Program-made: the position numbers and the translations under genes
From: Altererythrobacter sp. CAU 1644
Lineage (GTDB): Bacteria > Pseudomonadota > Alphaproteobacteria > Sphingomonadales > Sphingomonadaceae
Length of the DNA stretch: 64,000 bases
Direction of reading: 5' to 3'
Assembly: GCF_029623755.1 (NCBI RefSeq)
Contig: NZ_CP121106.1
Coordinates: forward strand, 1,375,001 to 1,439,000
Part shown: positions 18,792 through 26,173 of the stretch, piece after piece
Numbering within the stretch: the first letter of the stretch is position 1
Layout: every line of letters begins with the position of its first letter
Notes under the pieces: generated by a model
What the model was told of the DNA's origin: nothing
Databases searched by the model: none
The model's input: the letters and a program-made list of their open reading frames with translations, nothing else

Positions 18792-20654
18792 ATGGAATCG
18801 CAAGCAATTGTCATTGCCACGATCGGCGTGCTGGGTATCGGCGCGCAATGGGTCGCATGGCGGACTGGCTGGCCGGCGATCGTCCTCATGCTGTTCGCGG
18901 GGTTCATGGCGGGTCCCGTGCTCGGCATCATCCATCCCGAAGAGGCTTTCGGCGACCTATTGGAGCCGATGATCGGGATCGGGGTCGCGCTGATCCTGTT
19001 CGAGGGCGGCCTGAGCCTCGACCTGAGAGAGCTGCGCCACTCGGGGGGTGCCGTCTGGCGCCTCGCCACGATCGGCGTGATCGTCGGCTGGGCGCTCGGT
19101 GCGGCGGCCGGCTTCTACATCGCCGGCCTGGTGTGGCCGGTCGCGGTCCTGTTCGGCGGTATCCTGATCGTGACAGGTCCGACCGTCGTCATCCCGCTGT
19201 TGCGACAAGCCAATATCCAGACCCGCCCAGCCTCGGTCCTCAAGTGGGAAGCGATCGTCAACGACCCGACCGGCGCCTTGTGCGCGGTGATCGCCTACGA
19301 ATATTTCCGCAAGGTCGCCGAAAGCCCGGGGGCGTCGGTCATCGAAGTGGTGCCGCCTCTCATCATTGCGGCCTTCCTGGCCGGTGGTATCGGCTATGTC
19401 GCGGCGCGCATCATCGCCTTTCTCTTCCCGCGCGGCGCGGTCCCCGAATATCTCAAGGTCCCCGTGCTGTTCATCACGGTGATCTTCGTATTCGTGCTGT
19501 CGAACAAGATCGAGCACGAGGCAGGCCTCGTCGCCGTGACCGTCATGGGCGTGGCGCTCGCCAATATGGGCGTCACCAGCTTGCGCAGCATTCACCCGTT
19601 CAAGGAAAACATCGCGGTCCTGCTGGTTTCGGGCATTTTCATCCTGCTTTCGGCCAGCCTCCAGTGGGACGAGCTTGCCTATTTGCAGACGAGTTGGCGG
19701 CCTTTCGCTTTCCTGCTGGCGCTGCTGTTTGTAGTCCGTCCGCTCACCGTGCTGATCTCGTTGCTCGGTTCCTCGGTCCCGTGGAACGAGCGGTTGTTCA
19801 TCGCCTGGATCGCCCCGCGCGGTATCGTGCTCGTGGCGATCTCGGGCCTGTTTGCGCTGCGCCTGGGCGATCTCGGTATCGAAGGTGGCCAGATTCTGAT
19901 CGGGCTGAGCTTTGCCGTGGTGGTCGCGACCGTCGTCGCGCATGGCTTCACCGTCGATCTGGTCGCCCGGCTGCTGGGCATCAAGGGATCGTCGCGCCCC
20001 GGGCTGCTGATCGTCGGATCTACCCCCTGGACCATCGCCCTCGCGAAAGAAATGAAATCGCTCAAGACCCCGGTCATGATCGTCGATTCGAGCTGGCAGC
20101 GGCTCGGTGCGGCCCGGCGCGAGGGGCTGCCGTTCTATCACGGAGAGATTCTCAACGAAGCGACCGAGCATAATCTCGACACGACCCCATATCAGGTGCT
20201 GGTCGCAGCGACCGACAATGAAGCCTACAACGCGCTGGTCTGCAATGAGTTTGCGCACGAGATCGGGCGCGATTCGGTCTACCAGCTCGGCGAAAGCGCC
20301 GATGATGACGATCGCCATGCCATCCCGCCGTCGATCCGCGGTCGCGCCCTGTTCGAAAGCGGTTTCGGTGTTACCGATGTCAACGAACGCCAGGCGATGG
20401 GCTGGATCTTCCGCAAGACCAAGCTGAGCGAGGAGTTCGATTTCGCCGACGCGCAGGAGAAGCTGCCCGATTCAGCGCATATGCTGCTGCTCGTCCGCAA
20501 GGGTGGGCGGCTGCGCTTCTTCACCCATGCCGCACGGCCCGAACCGCGGGTCGGAGATACGATCATTTCCTTCTCTCCGCCGCAGAACAAGGCGGCCGAG
20601 AAGGCCGCCGCCCGCCGCGCCGAGGGTGACGGACAGAAGCCGCAACCGGCATGA
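18792..20654 (+). CDS. Cation/proton antiporter (CPA family) with TrkA-N domain
   Basis: A 620-residue membrane antiporter. The N-terminal 390 residues are about twelve helices of the sodium/proton exchanger fold, including the glycine-rich ILFEGGLSLDLRELR and the ion-site neighbourhood WEAIVNDPTGA. After it comes a cytosolic nucleotide-binding TrkA-N domain that starts at RPGLLIVGSTPWTIALAKEM near residue 402. This NhaP/KefB-like arrangement suggests NAD(H)-gated K+ or Na+ extrusion. Ion specificity is not readable. It is separated from petC by a terminator and from the OmpA-like lipoprotein by 16 nt. Confidence 0.88.
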   Translation: MESQAIVIATIGVLGIGAQWVAWRTGWPAIVLMLFAGFMAGPVLGIIHPEEAFGDLLEPMIGIGVALILFEGGLSLDLRELRHSGGAVWRLATIGVIVGWALGAAAGFYIAGLVWPVAVLFGGILIVTGPTVVIPLLRQANIQTRPASVLKWEAIVNDPTGALCAVIAYEYFRKVAESPGASVIEVVPPLIIAAFLAGGIGYVAARIIAFLFPRGAVPEYLKVPVLFITVIFVFVLSNKIEHEAGLVAVTVMGVALANMGVTSLRSIHPFKENIAVLLVSGIFILLSASLQWDELAYLQTSWRPFAFLLALLFVVRPLTVLISLLGSSVPWNERLFIAWIAPRGIVLVAISGLFALRLGDLGIEGGQILIGLSFAVVVATVVAHGFTVDLVARLLGIKGSSRPGLLIVGSTPWTIALAKEMKSLKTPVMIVDSSWQRLGAARREGLPFYHGEILNEATEHNLDTTPYQVLVAATDNEAYNALVCNEFAHEIGRDSVYQLGESADDDDRHAIPPSIRGRALFESGFGVTDVNERQAMGWIFRKTKLSEEFDFADAQEKLPDSAHMLLLVRKGGRLRFFTHAARPEPRVGDTIISFSPPQNKAAEKAAARRAEGDGQKPQPA

Positions 20655-20670
20655 ATTGAGGGGTGCGAAG

Positions 20671-21252
20671 ATGAAACTACACTCGCTGGGATCCACGGCT
20701 CTGGCCTGCGTGTTGGTCGCGTCCTGCAACAACGACACGGCTGAACCCGGCTCGGAAGCCTCGCCGAAGCCATCGGGAACGCCGGTTTCGATCCTGCGCC
20801 CCGACGTCGAACAGCCCCCGCAGAAGGCCGACCTCGCCCCGCTCACCGCACGCATCGGTTTCCCCGAGGGCGGTGCAGAGCTGAGCGAGGGAGCGCTGGC
20901 CGAACTCGCTACCGTGCGCGAATCGCCACAAGTTGCAGAGGGCGGCCCGATCGTGCTGCGCGGTCACAGCGATGCCGGGGGCAATGACGAAGCCAATATC
21001 CGGGCCTCTCAGGCCCGCGCCGAGGCGGTACGCGACTGGCTGGTCGAGATGGGCGTGGGAGAAGATCGGATCACGATCATCTCGTTCGGTGAGCAGAATC
21101 CGGTCGAGCCCAATGCGCTTCCCGACGGTTCGCCCAACGAAGCGGGTCGCGCCGCCAACCGCAGGGTCGATATAACGGTGAGCCTGCCGCGCGCGGGCTC
21201 GAAGAAGCCGGACAATCAGCAACAAGCGGACAGTTCGCAAAGCTCCGACTAG
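20671..21252 (+). CDS. OmpA-family lipoprotein
   Basis: A 193-residue protein whose first 19 residues form a lipoprotein signal ending in the lipobox LVASC, with Cys19 as the acylated residue. After a low-complexity linker, a C-terminal OmpA-like peptidoglycan-binding domain follows (LRGHSDAGG, SQARAEAVRDWLV, NRRVDITV). It should sit in the outer membrane and grip peptidoglycan in the manner of Pal. The start is ATG 20671 behind GAGGGG. It is probably co-transcribed with the antiporter. It lacks the tol genes that normally accompany pal, so it is likely a secondary Pal-like protein. Confidence 0.88.
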   Translation: MKLHSLGSTALACVLVASCNNDTAEPGSEASPKPSGTPVSILRPDVEQPPQKADLAPLTARIGFPEGGAELSEGALAELATVRESPQVAEGGPIVLRGHSDAGGNDEANIRASQARAEAVRDWLVEMGVGEDRITIISFGEQNPVEPNALPDGSPNEAGRAANRRVDITVSLPRAGSKKPDNQQQADSSQSSD

Positions 21253-21265
21253 GCCGTCAAAGCGG

Positions 21266-21294
21266 TTGACGAAAGCGCCGCAACCGTGGCAATT
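21266..21294 (+). promoter_or_regulatory. Possible promoter for tRNA-Gly
   Basis: TTGACG (21266-21271) and GCAATT (21289-21294) are separated by 17 nt and stand about 32 nt before the mature tRNA. The -10 match is poor. Confidence 0.25.
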
Positions 21295-21325
21295 GCGCGC
21301 GCCCGGTGCGGTTCAATGCATCGAA

Positions 21326-21399
21326 GCGGGTATAGCATAGTGGTAATGCTCCAGCCTTCCAAGCTGGCTAGAGGGGTTCGATTCCCCTTACCCGCTCCA
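21326..21399 (+). tRNA. tRNA-Gly (anticodon TCC)
   Basis: A full cloverleaf with acceptor arms GCGGGTA/TACCCGC, anticodon stem CCAGC/GCTGG with loop CTTCCAA (anticodon TCC), T-arm with the GTTCGATTC core and an encoded CCA end (21397-21399). It reads GGA and probably GGG codons. Confidence 0.97.
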
Positions 21400-21501
21400 G
21401 CCTTTTCTTCATCGGCAGTCACCCCCGCAATCGCGCAATTGAAGGCTCGGCGAGCAGCCCAACGGGCGCTCGGAATCTCGACTCTTGCAGGGTAATGATA
21501 G

Positions 21502-21535
21502 GCCGGACGCCCGGGATTTACCCGTGACGTCCGGC
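21502..21535. terminator. Bidirectional hairpin between convergent units
   Basis: GCCGGACG (21502-21509) pairs with CGTCCGGC (21528-21535), and inside it CGGG (21512-21515) pairs with CCCG (21521-21524) around ATTTA. It lies between tRNA-Gly (plus) and the LuxR gene (minus), so it could end both transcripts, although neither side carries a strong T-run. The rest of the 21400-21646 gap shows no gene. Confidence 0.45.
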
Positions 21536-21646
21536 GAGACCCGAAGGGCGCGATGCCCGTCTGGGAATTGCGACTAACAGGTCGGATTCGCTTTGGCTTG
21601 TCCCCAAACTGAGGGTCAACATTTAACATTTGTTACAGAGCTGGAA

Positions 21647-22435
21647 TCAGGGGTTCCACCGGGGTCGATGTGCCGCCTTCTTGCTGTGCCTGCCAGGGGC
21701 GATGAGGCCCAGCGCAACTGCCTTGACGGCCGCCGCAGTGCGGTCCGAAACGCCGAGCTTGGCGAAGATGCGTTTCACATAGCTGTCGACCGAATATTTC
21801 GAGATGCCGAGGATTTCGGCGATCACCGCATTGCTCTTACCTTCCCCGATCCAACGGATCACGTCGAGCTCACGTTGGGAGAGGTCGGGCAATTCCTCGC
21901 TGAACCCGCTGACGAGTGCGCAATAGCGCTGGAAGCAGAGTTGCGCTGCGACCGAGACCTTGCGGATCATGGCTTCGTCGATGGCTTCGGGATCAGCAGG
22001 CAGTCCGACGCCGACGAATCCCGAGCGCGCATTCGGGGCGGCGCACAGGACAGCAACGCCTTCGCCCATGCCGAATTCCTCGAGACGCTCGAGATACTGT
22101 CTTTCCGCCAGGGTCAGATCCCGCAACTGGGGTGCGTCGGACCACCGGAAACCGCTCGAACGGCCGAGAGCGATCGTCGGCAGTGGGTCGGCGCTGCGGT
22201 CTTTCTCGTTGTAGTGCTTTTCCCACTCCTTGGGGAAGCCGACATTCCACAACACGCGGCCGACGCGTCGATCGGCAACCACCGGTGCGAGGAAGTAGAC
22301 CGCGCCGAATTCAATCGCCTCGAGTATCTTGTAAATGGCACGGCGGAAGGAAACGACGCTTTCCGCGTGTGCCGCCAGGGCGAGGGCATCCCAATAACCG
22401 ATCTGTGACTCGTTCATGACCTCCCAATGACGCAT
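21647..22435 (-). CDS. LuxR-family regulator with autoinducer-binding domain (LuxR solo)
   Basis: A 262-residue quorum-sensing-type regulator. The N-terminal domain holds the residues that contact acyl-homoserine lactones in TraR/LuxR: W and Y in EWEKHY, D and P in SADPL, W in GFRWSD and G in FGMGEG. The C-terminal helix-turn-helix reads LSQRELDVIRWIGEGKSN and continues through VDSYVKRIFAKLGVSDRT. No luxI-type synthase is in the window, so it is a solo here. The start is uncertain: ATG 22435 has a weak ribosome-binding site, while ATG 22417 has GGGAGG only 2 nt before it. A 16-bp palindrome abuts ATG 22435. Confidence 0.9.
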   Translation of the reverse strand: MRHWEVMNESQIGYWDALALAAHAESVVSFRRAIYKILEAIEFGAVYFLAPVVADRRVGRVLWNVGFPKEWEKHYNEKDRSADPLPTIALGRSSGFRWSDAPQLRDLTLAERQYLERLEEFGMGEGVAVLCAAPNARSGFVGVGLPADPEAIDEAMIRKVSVAAQLCFQRYCALVSGFSEELPDLSQRELDVIRWIGEGKSNAVIAEILGISKYSVDSYVKRIFAKLGVSDRTAAAVKAVALGLIAPGRHSKKAAHRPRWNP

Positions 22436-22451
22436 TCCGTAGCGTTACGGA
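22436..22451. promoter_or_regulatory. Palindrome directly before the LuxR start
   Basis: TCCGTA, a 4-nt spacer GCGT, then TACGGA: perfect 6-bp arms touching the first ATG of the LuxR gene and 33 nt after the panC stop. It could be a regulator site (lux-box-like in symmetry though shorter) or a small stem in the panC-luxR mRNA. No T-run follows on either strand. Confidence 0.4.
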
Positions 22452-22484
22452 GACTTGTAACTTAGGTGCCCGAGTCCCACCAAA

Positions 22485-23345
22485 TCAGCCGGCCCCGACT
22501 TTCATGTTATCGATCAATCGCGTACCGCCAATCCGCGCGGCAACCAGCAAGCGCGCAGGGGCACTTGTGAGGGCGGCCAATTGCTCAAGTGTCCGGGCAT
22601 CGACCAGCTCGGCGTAATCAACCTCGTCGAAACCGGCGCTGAGCAAATCGTCCTCGAGCGCGGCGAGCGCGCGCGTGACGTCGGCGCCTTCCTCGATCCG
22701 GGCGATCGCCTCGCGCATCGCGCGCGGCAGCGTGGCGGCGCGTTCGCGGTCGCTCGGCGAGAGATAGCGATTGCGGCTCGACATCGCGAGACCATCGGGC
22801 TCGCGCACGGTGGGCACCCCCACGATTGCGCTCGCATGCGGGCGCGACAGGTCGAGGTCGCGCGCCATCGCCCTGATGACCGTCAGCTGCTGGAAATCCT
22901 TCTCGCCGAAAAACGCCTGGTCGGGCATGACCTGATTGAACAGCTTGCACACGACGGTCGCGACCCCATCGAAATGGCCGGGCCGCGAGGCGCCACAGAA
23001 GTTCTCTGTCAATTTGCTCACGGCAACCTCGGTGCCGAAGCCCTCGGGGTACATCGCCTTTACGTCCGGGGCCCACAGCAGCGAGACCCCCTCCGCCTCC
23101 AGCATGGCGGAATCCTCCGCCAACTGGCGCGGATAGGCATCGAGATCTTCGTTGGCGCCGAATTGGGTGGGGTTGACGAAGATCGATGCCACGACATGAT
23201 CGCATGCCTGTTTCGCTTCGCGCACCAGCGCAAGATGGCCCTGATGCAATGCGCCCATGGTCGGGACGAGAGCGATGCTCGCACCGTCGCGGCGCAGGCC
23301 CGCCATGGCAGCGCGCAGCGCGTCGAGCTCGCTCACGGTCTGCAT
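22485..23345 (-). CDS. panC: Pantothenate synthetase
   Basis: Joins pantoate and beta-alanine with ATP to make pantothenate. The 286-residue protein has the family motifs VPTMGALHQGHLALV (with the HxGH nucleotide site), SIFVNPTQFG, FFGEKDFQQL and the late MSSRNRYLS. The frame is open for 132 codons upstream, but ATG 23345 gives the canonical N-terminus and has AAGGGGA about 10 nt before it. It lies 23 nt downstream of a PLP-dependent decarboxylase and 49 nt upstream of the LuxR gene, all in one direction. Confidence 0.96.
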   Translation of the reverse strand: MQTVSELDALRAAMAGLRRDGASIALVPTMGALHQGHLALVREAKQACDHVVASIFVNPTQFGANEDLDAYPRQLAEDSAMLEAEGVSLLWAPDVKAMYPEGFGTEVAVSKLTENFCGASRPGHFDGVATVVCKLFNQVMPDQAFFGEKDFQQLTVIRAMARDLDLSRPHASAIVGVPTVREPDGLAMSSRNRYLSPSDRERAATLPRAMREAIARIEEGADVTRALAALEDDLLSAGFDEVDYAELVDARTLEQLAALTSAPARLLVAARIGGTRLIDNMKVGAG

Positions 23346-23368
23346 GGCCACGGCTGTCCCCTTCTCGC

Positions 23369-24805
23369 CTATCCCTGAGGCTCCATGCCCCGAGCGACCT
23401 GCTGGATCAACTCCCACGCCTCCTCGACATGGCGGGTCTCGGTCATCTGGCCGCCGACCTGGAAGCGGATGACGAACCGCCCGCGAAAACGATTCTGGGT
23501 GAGATAGATCCTGCCGCTGTCGTTGAGCCGGGCAAGCAGTTCCTCGTTGACCGCATCGAGCTGGTCCTCGGTTACGCCTTTGGGTCGATAACGGAAGGAG
23601 AACAGCGACAGCCTGAGCGGCGAGGTTATCTCGAAATCCTCGGCCGCGACGACCTTGGCATAGAGCGCCGCCGCGAGCGTCATGTGCGCACGGATCTTCT
23701 CGCGCAGCCCCTCGGCGCCATAGCTGCGCAGGACGAACCACAGCTTGAGCGCGCGGAAGCGGCGGCCGAGCGGCACCGACCAGTTCTGGTAGTCGGTAAC
23801 CTGATCACTCTCGCGCGACTTCAGATACTCGGGAACGAGCGCCAGCGTACGTTCGAGTGCACCGGCATCGCGCACGTAGTACGCCGAGCAATCGAAATTG
23901 GTGAACAGCCACTTGTGCGGGTTGAAGACGAGGCTGTCGGCCAGCTCGATACCGTCGATGAGGTGGTGCAGTTCGGGGCAGATCAGCGCCGATCCGGCCC
24001 AGGCCCCGTCGACATGCAGCCAGACCTTTTCCGCGCGCGCGAACTCGCCCAGCGGGCGAAGCGGATCGATCGCGCCCGTGCCCGTCCCGCCGAGCGCGGC
24101 GACAATGGCGAGCGGCGTAATGCCGACTGCGCGATCCTCCGCCACGGTGCGCGCCAAGACCTCCAGATCGATCGAGAGGTCGTCGTTCACCGCGATCTTG
24201 CGTAGGTTATCGCGCCCCAGACCGATCACCTTCAGGCCTTTTTCAATCGAGCTGTGCGATTCCTCGCTGCAATAGACGGCAAAGCGCTGACCTTCTGCGC
24301 CAAGCGCGAACAGCCCAGCGTCATTGCCCCGCCAACCGCTCGCCTGCTCGCGCGCGGTAAGCAGCGCAACGAGCGTCGCGCTGGTGGCGCTATCCTGGAT
24401 CACGCCGCGGAAGCCTTCGGGAAGGCCGATCAGCTGGGCAAGCCAGTCGAGCACGCGCCCTTCCATCTCGTTGGCCGCGGGCGAGGTCTGCCACAGCATG
24501 CATTGCGCGGCGATGGCGGCGGTAAGGAATTCGGCCAGCACGCTCGGCGGGCTCGCATTGGCTGGAAAGTAGGCGAAGAAGCTGGGGTGCTGCCAATGGG
24601 TGATGCCCGGCATGATGTCGCGTTCGAAATCCGCCATGATCTCGGCCATGGCGGTGCCGCTCTCGGGCGCGGAAGCGGGCAGCTTGGCCGCGATTTCGCC
24701 CGGCTTGACCTGCGCGCGCACCGGATAGCTTTCGATATTGGCGAAATAGTCGGCAATCCAGTCGACCATGGCGTGGCCTGCCGCGCGGAAATCCTCGTTA
24801 TTCAA
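23369..24805 (-). CDS. PLP-dependent group II decarboxylase, aromatic amino-acid decarboxylase-like
   Basis: A 478-residue enzyme closely resembling bacterial aromatic-L-amino-acid decarboxylases. Diagnostic segments are HWQHPSFFAYFPANASPPS near residue 70, QTSPAANEMEGRVLDWL, the WLHVDGAWAGSA aspartate region and the PLP-lysine segment NPHKWLFTNFDC near residue 300. It should release CO2 from an amino acid in the cytoplasm. Family resemblance favours aromatic substrates. Its position immediately before panC raises the alternative that it supplies beta-alanine from aspartate, as PanP-type decarboxylases do in some bacteria. Sequence alone does not decide between these. Confidence 0.87.
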   Translation of the reverse strand: MNNEDFRAAGHAMVDWIADYFANIESYPVRAQVKPGEIAAKLPASAPESGTAMAEIMADFERDIMPGITHWQHPSFFAYFPANASPPSVLAEFLTAAIAAQCMLWQTSPAANEMEGRVLDWLAQLIGLPEGFRGVIQDSATSATLVALLTAREQASGWRGNDAGLFALGAEGQRFAVYCSEESHSSIEKGLKVIGLGRDNLRKIAVNDDLSIDLEVLARTVAEDRAVGITPLAIVAALGGTGTGAIDPLRPLGEFARAEKVWLHVDGAWAGSALICPELHHLIDGIELADSLVFNPHKWLFTNFDCSAYYVRDAGALERTLALVPEYLKSRESDQVTDYQNWSVPLGRRFRALKLWFVLRSYGAEGLREKIRAHMTLAAALYAKVVAAEDFEITSPLRLSLFSFRYRPKGVTEDQLDAVNEELLARLNDSGRIYLTQNRFRGRFVIRFQVGGQMTETRHVEEAWELIQQVARGMEPQG

Positions 24806-24881
24806 GCCGGTTCACCCCTCATATACCGCTCAGCGTTAGCCTCCGTACTAACCAGTTCTCAACCGCTACGACCAATCTGCG

Positions 24882-24897
24882 GTTTGCCAGTGCAAAC
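24882..24897. promoter_or_regulatory. Palindrome in the mipZ/decarboxylase divergent region
   Basis: GTTTGC, spacer CAGT, GCAAAC: perfect 6-bp arms about halfway through the 179-nt gap between the divergent starts at 24805 and 24985. It is placed where an operator for either gene would be. No regulator is identified. Confidence 0.35.
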
Positions 24898-24984
24898 TTG
24901 GTTCAGATATAGTTCGCGCCGTGCATAAGGCCCTCTGGGGCAAAGCAAAGCGCCAATAGCAAGACAGTAGGAGTTCGTCGCAGC

Positions 24985-25794
24985 GTGTCCAGCAATCGCC
25001 CCCATCGGATCGTTTTCGCCAATGAGAAGGGCGGTACCGGCAAATCGACCACGGCGGTCCATATCGCGGTGGCGCTGGCCTATCGCGGGGCGCGGGTGGC
25101 GGCGATCGACCTCGATCCGCGCCAACGCACCTTTGCGCGCTACCTCGAAAATCGCGCCGAAACCGCACAGCGCCGCCAGATCGACCTCCCGACCGCCGAA
25201 TTCACCGTCTACGAGGGCGAAGTCGATGGGCTCGAGGCCTTGTCGCAGGAAATGGGCGACCGCGCCGACTTCCTGATTTTCGATACCCCCGGCCGTGACG
25301 ATCCGCTTGCGCGCCATGCCGCGACCGAGGCCGACACGCTGGTCACGCCGATGAACGACAGCTTCGTCGATTTCGACCTCATCGGTCAGGTCGAGGGCGA
25401 GACCTTCAAGGTCAAGCGGCTCAGCTTCTATGCCGAGCTGATCTGGGAAGCGCGGATCAAGCGCAGCCGCGCGACGATCGAGCAGCAAAGGCGCGAGATG
25501 GACTGGGTCGTGGTCCGCAACCGCACCGGCCATGTCGAGGCGCGCAACATGACGCGTATCGAGCAGGCGCTGACCGAGCTGTCGAAGCGGGTCGGTTTCC
25601 GCGTGGCGCAGGGTCTGTCCGAACGCGTGATCTATCGCGAGCTGTTCCCCTCGGGGCTGACGCTGCTCGACAAGGGACACCTGGGCGAGCTCGGGACCAG
25701 CCATCTGGTCGCGCGCCAGGAGCTGCGCCAGCTGGTCCAGTCGCTCAACTTGCCCGCGTTCACCGGCGCCGAGCCGAGGCTGGAGTTCGCCTGA
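24985..25794 (+). CDS. mipZ: Division-plane positioning ATPase MipZ
   Basis: A ParA/MinD-family ATPase of 269 residues. In Caulobacter MipZ forms a gradient from ParB-bound poles and blocks FtsZ polymerisation, so division occurs at mid-cell. The deviant Walker A NEKGGTGKST is at residues 13-22, with the switch FDTPGRDDPLARHA and the MipZ-typical LVTPMNDSFVDFDLIGQV. The start is GTG, with GGAG 11-14 nt upstream. It is followed after 3 nt by a J-domain protein. Length and motifs are standard. Confidence 0.95.
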   Translation: MSSNRPHRIVFANEKGGTGKSTTAVHIAVALAYRGARVAAIDLDPRQRTFARYLENRAETAQRRQIDLPTAEFTVYEGEVDGLEALSQEMGDRADFLIFDTPGRDDPLARHAATEADTLVTPMNDSFVDFDLIGQVEGETFKVKRLSFYAELIWEARIKRSRATIEQQRREMDWVVVRNRTGHVEARNMTRIEQALTELSKRVGFRVAQGLSERVIYRELFPSGLTLLDKGHLGELGTSHLVARQELRQLVQSLNLPAFTGAEPRLEFA

Positions 25795-25797
25795 GCC

Positions 25798-26097
25798 ATG
25801 CTGCGGCTGGTCATCATCGTCGCGATCGCGAGCGTGTTCTGCAAATGGGCGCTGGGCAAGTGGCCATGGGACTATCTGCGCCCGACTTCGACCCGGCAGC
25901 AGGCGATCTTCAAGGCGCGCAAGCTGCTTGCCGTCCGCGAGAATGCGACCCACTCGGAAATCCTCGAGGCGCACAAACGGCTGATCACCATGGTTCATCC
26001 CGACCGTGGCGGCTCCAACGACCAGGTGCACGAGGCCAATGCCGCGCGCGACCTGCTGCTCGACGAACTCCCCGACGTTCTCCCCGACCAGAACTGA
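25798..26097 (+). CDS. Membrane-anchored J-domain protein
   Basis: A 99-residue protein with one N-terminal hydrophobic helix (residues 2-20) and a C-terminal J domain with the essential HPD tripeptide at 67-69 followed by RGG. This TIM14-like layout recruits and stimulates a DnaK-type chaperone at the membrane. Three nucleotides separate it from mipZ, so the two are translated from one message. Whether the association with division control is functional is unknown. Confidence 0.88.
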   Translation: MLRLVIIVAIASVFCKWALGKWPWDYLRPTSTRQQAIFKARKLLAVRENATHSEILEAHKRLITMVHPDRGGSNDQVHEANAARDLLLDELPDVLPDQN

Positions 26098-26173
26098 AAC
26101 AATTAGACTTCACAGCCACGGCTCGGCCCGCCACAACGGGGCGAGATCCGAATTGAAGGGGCATTCTGCCAAG

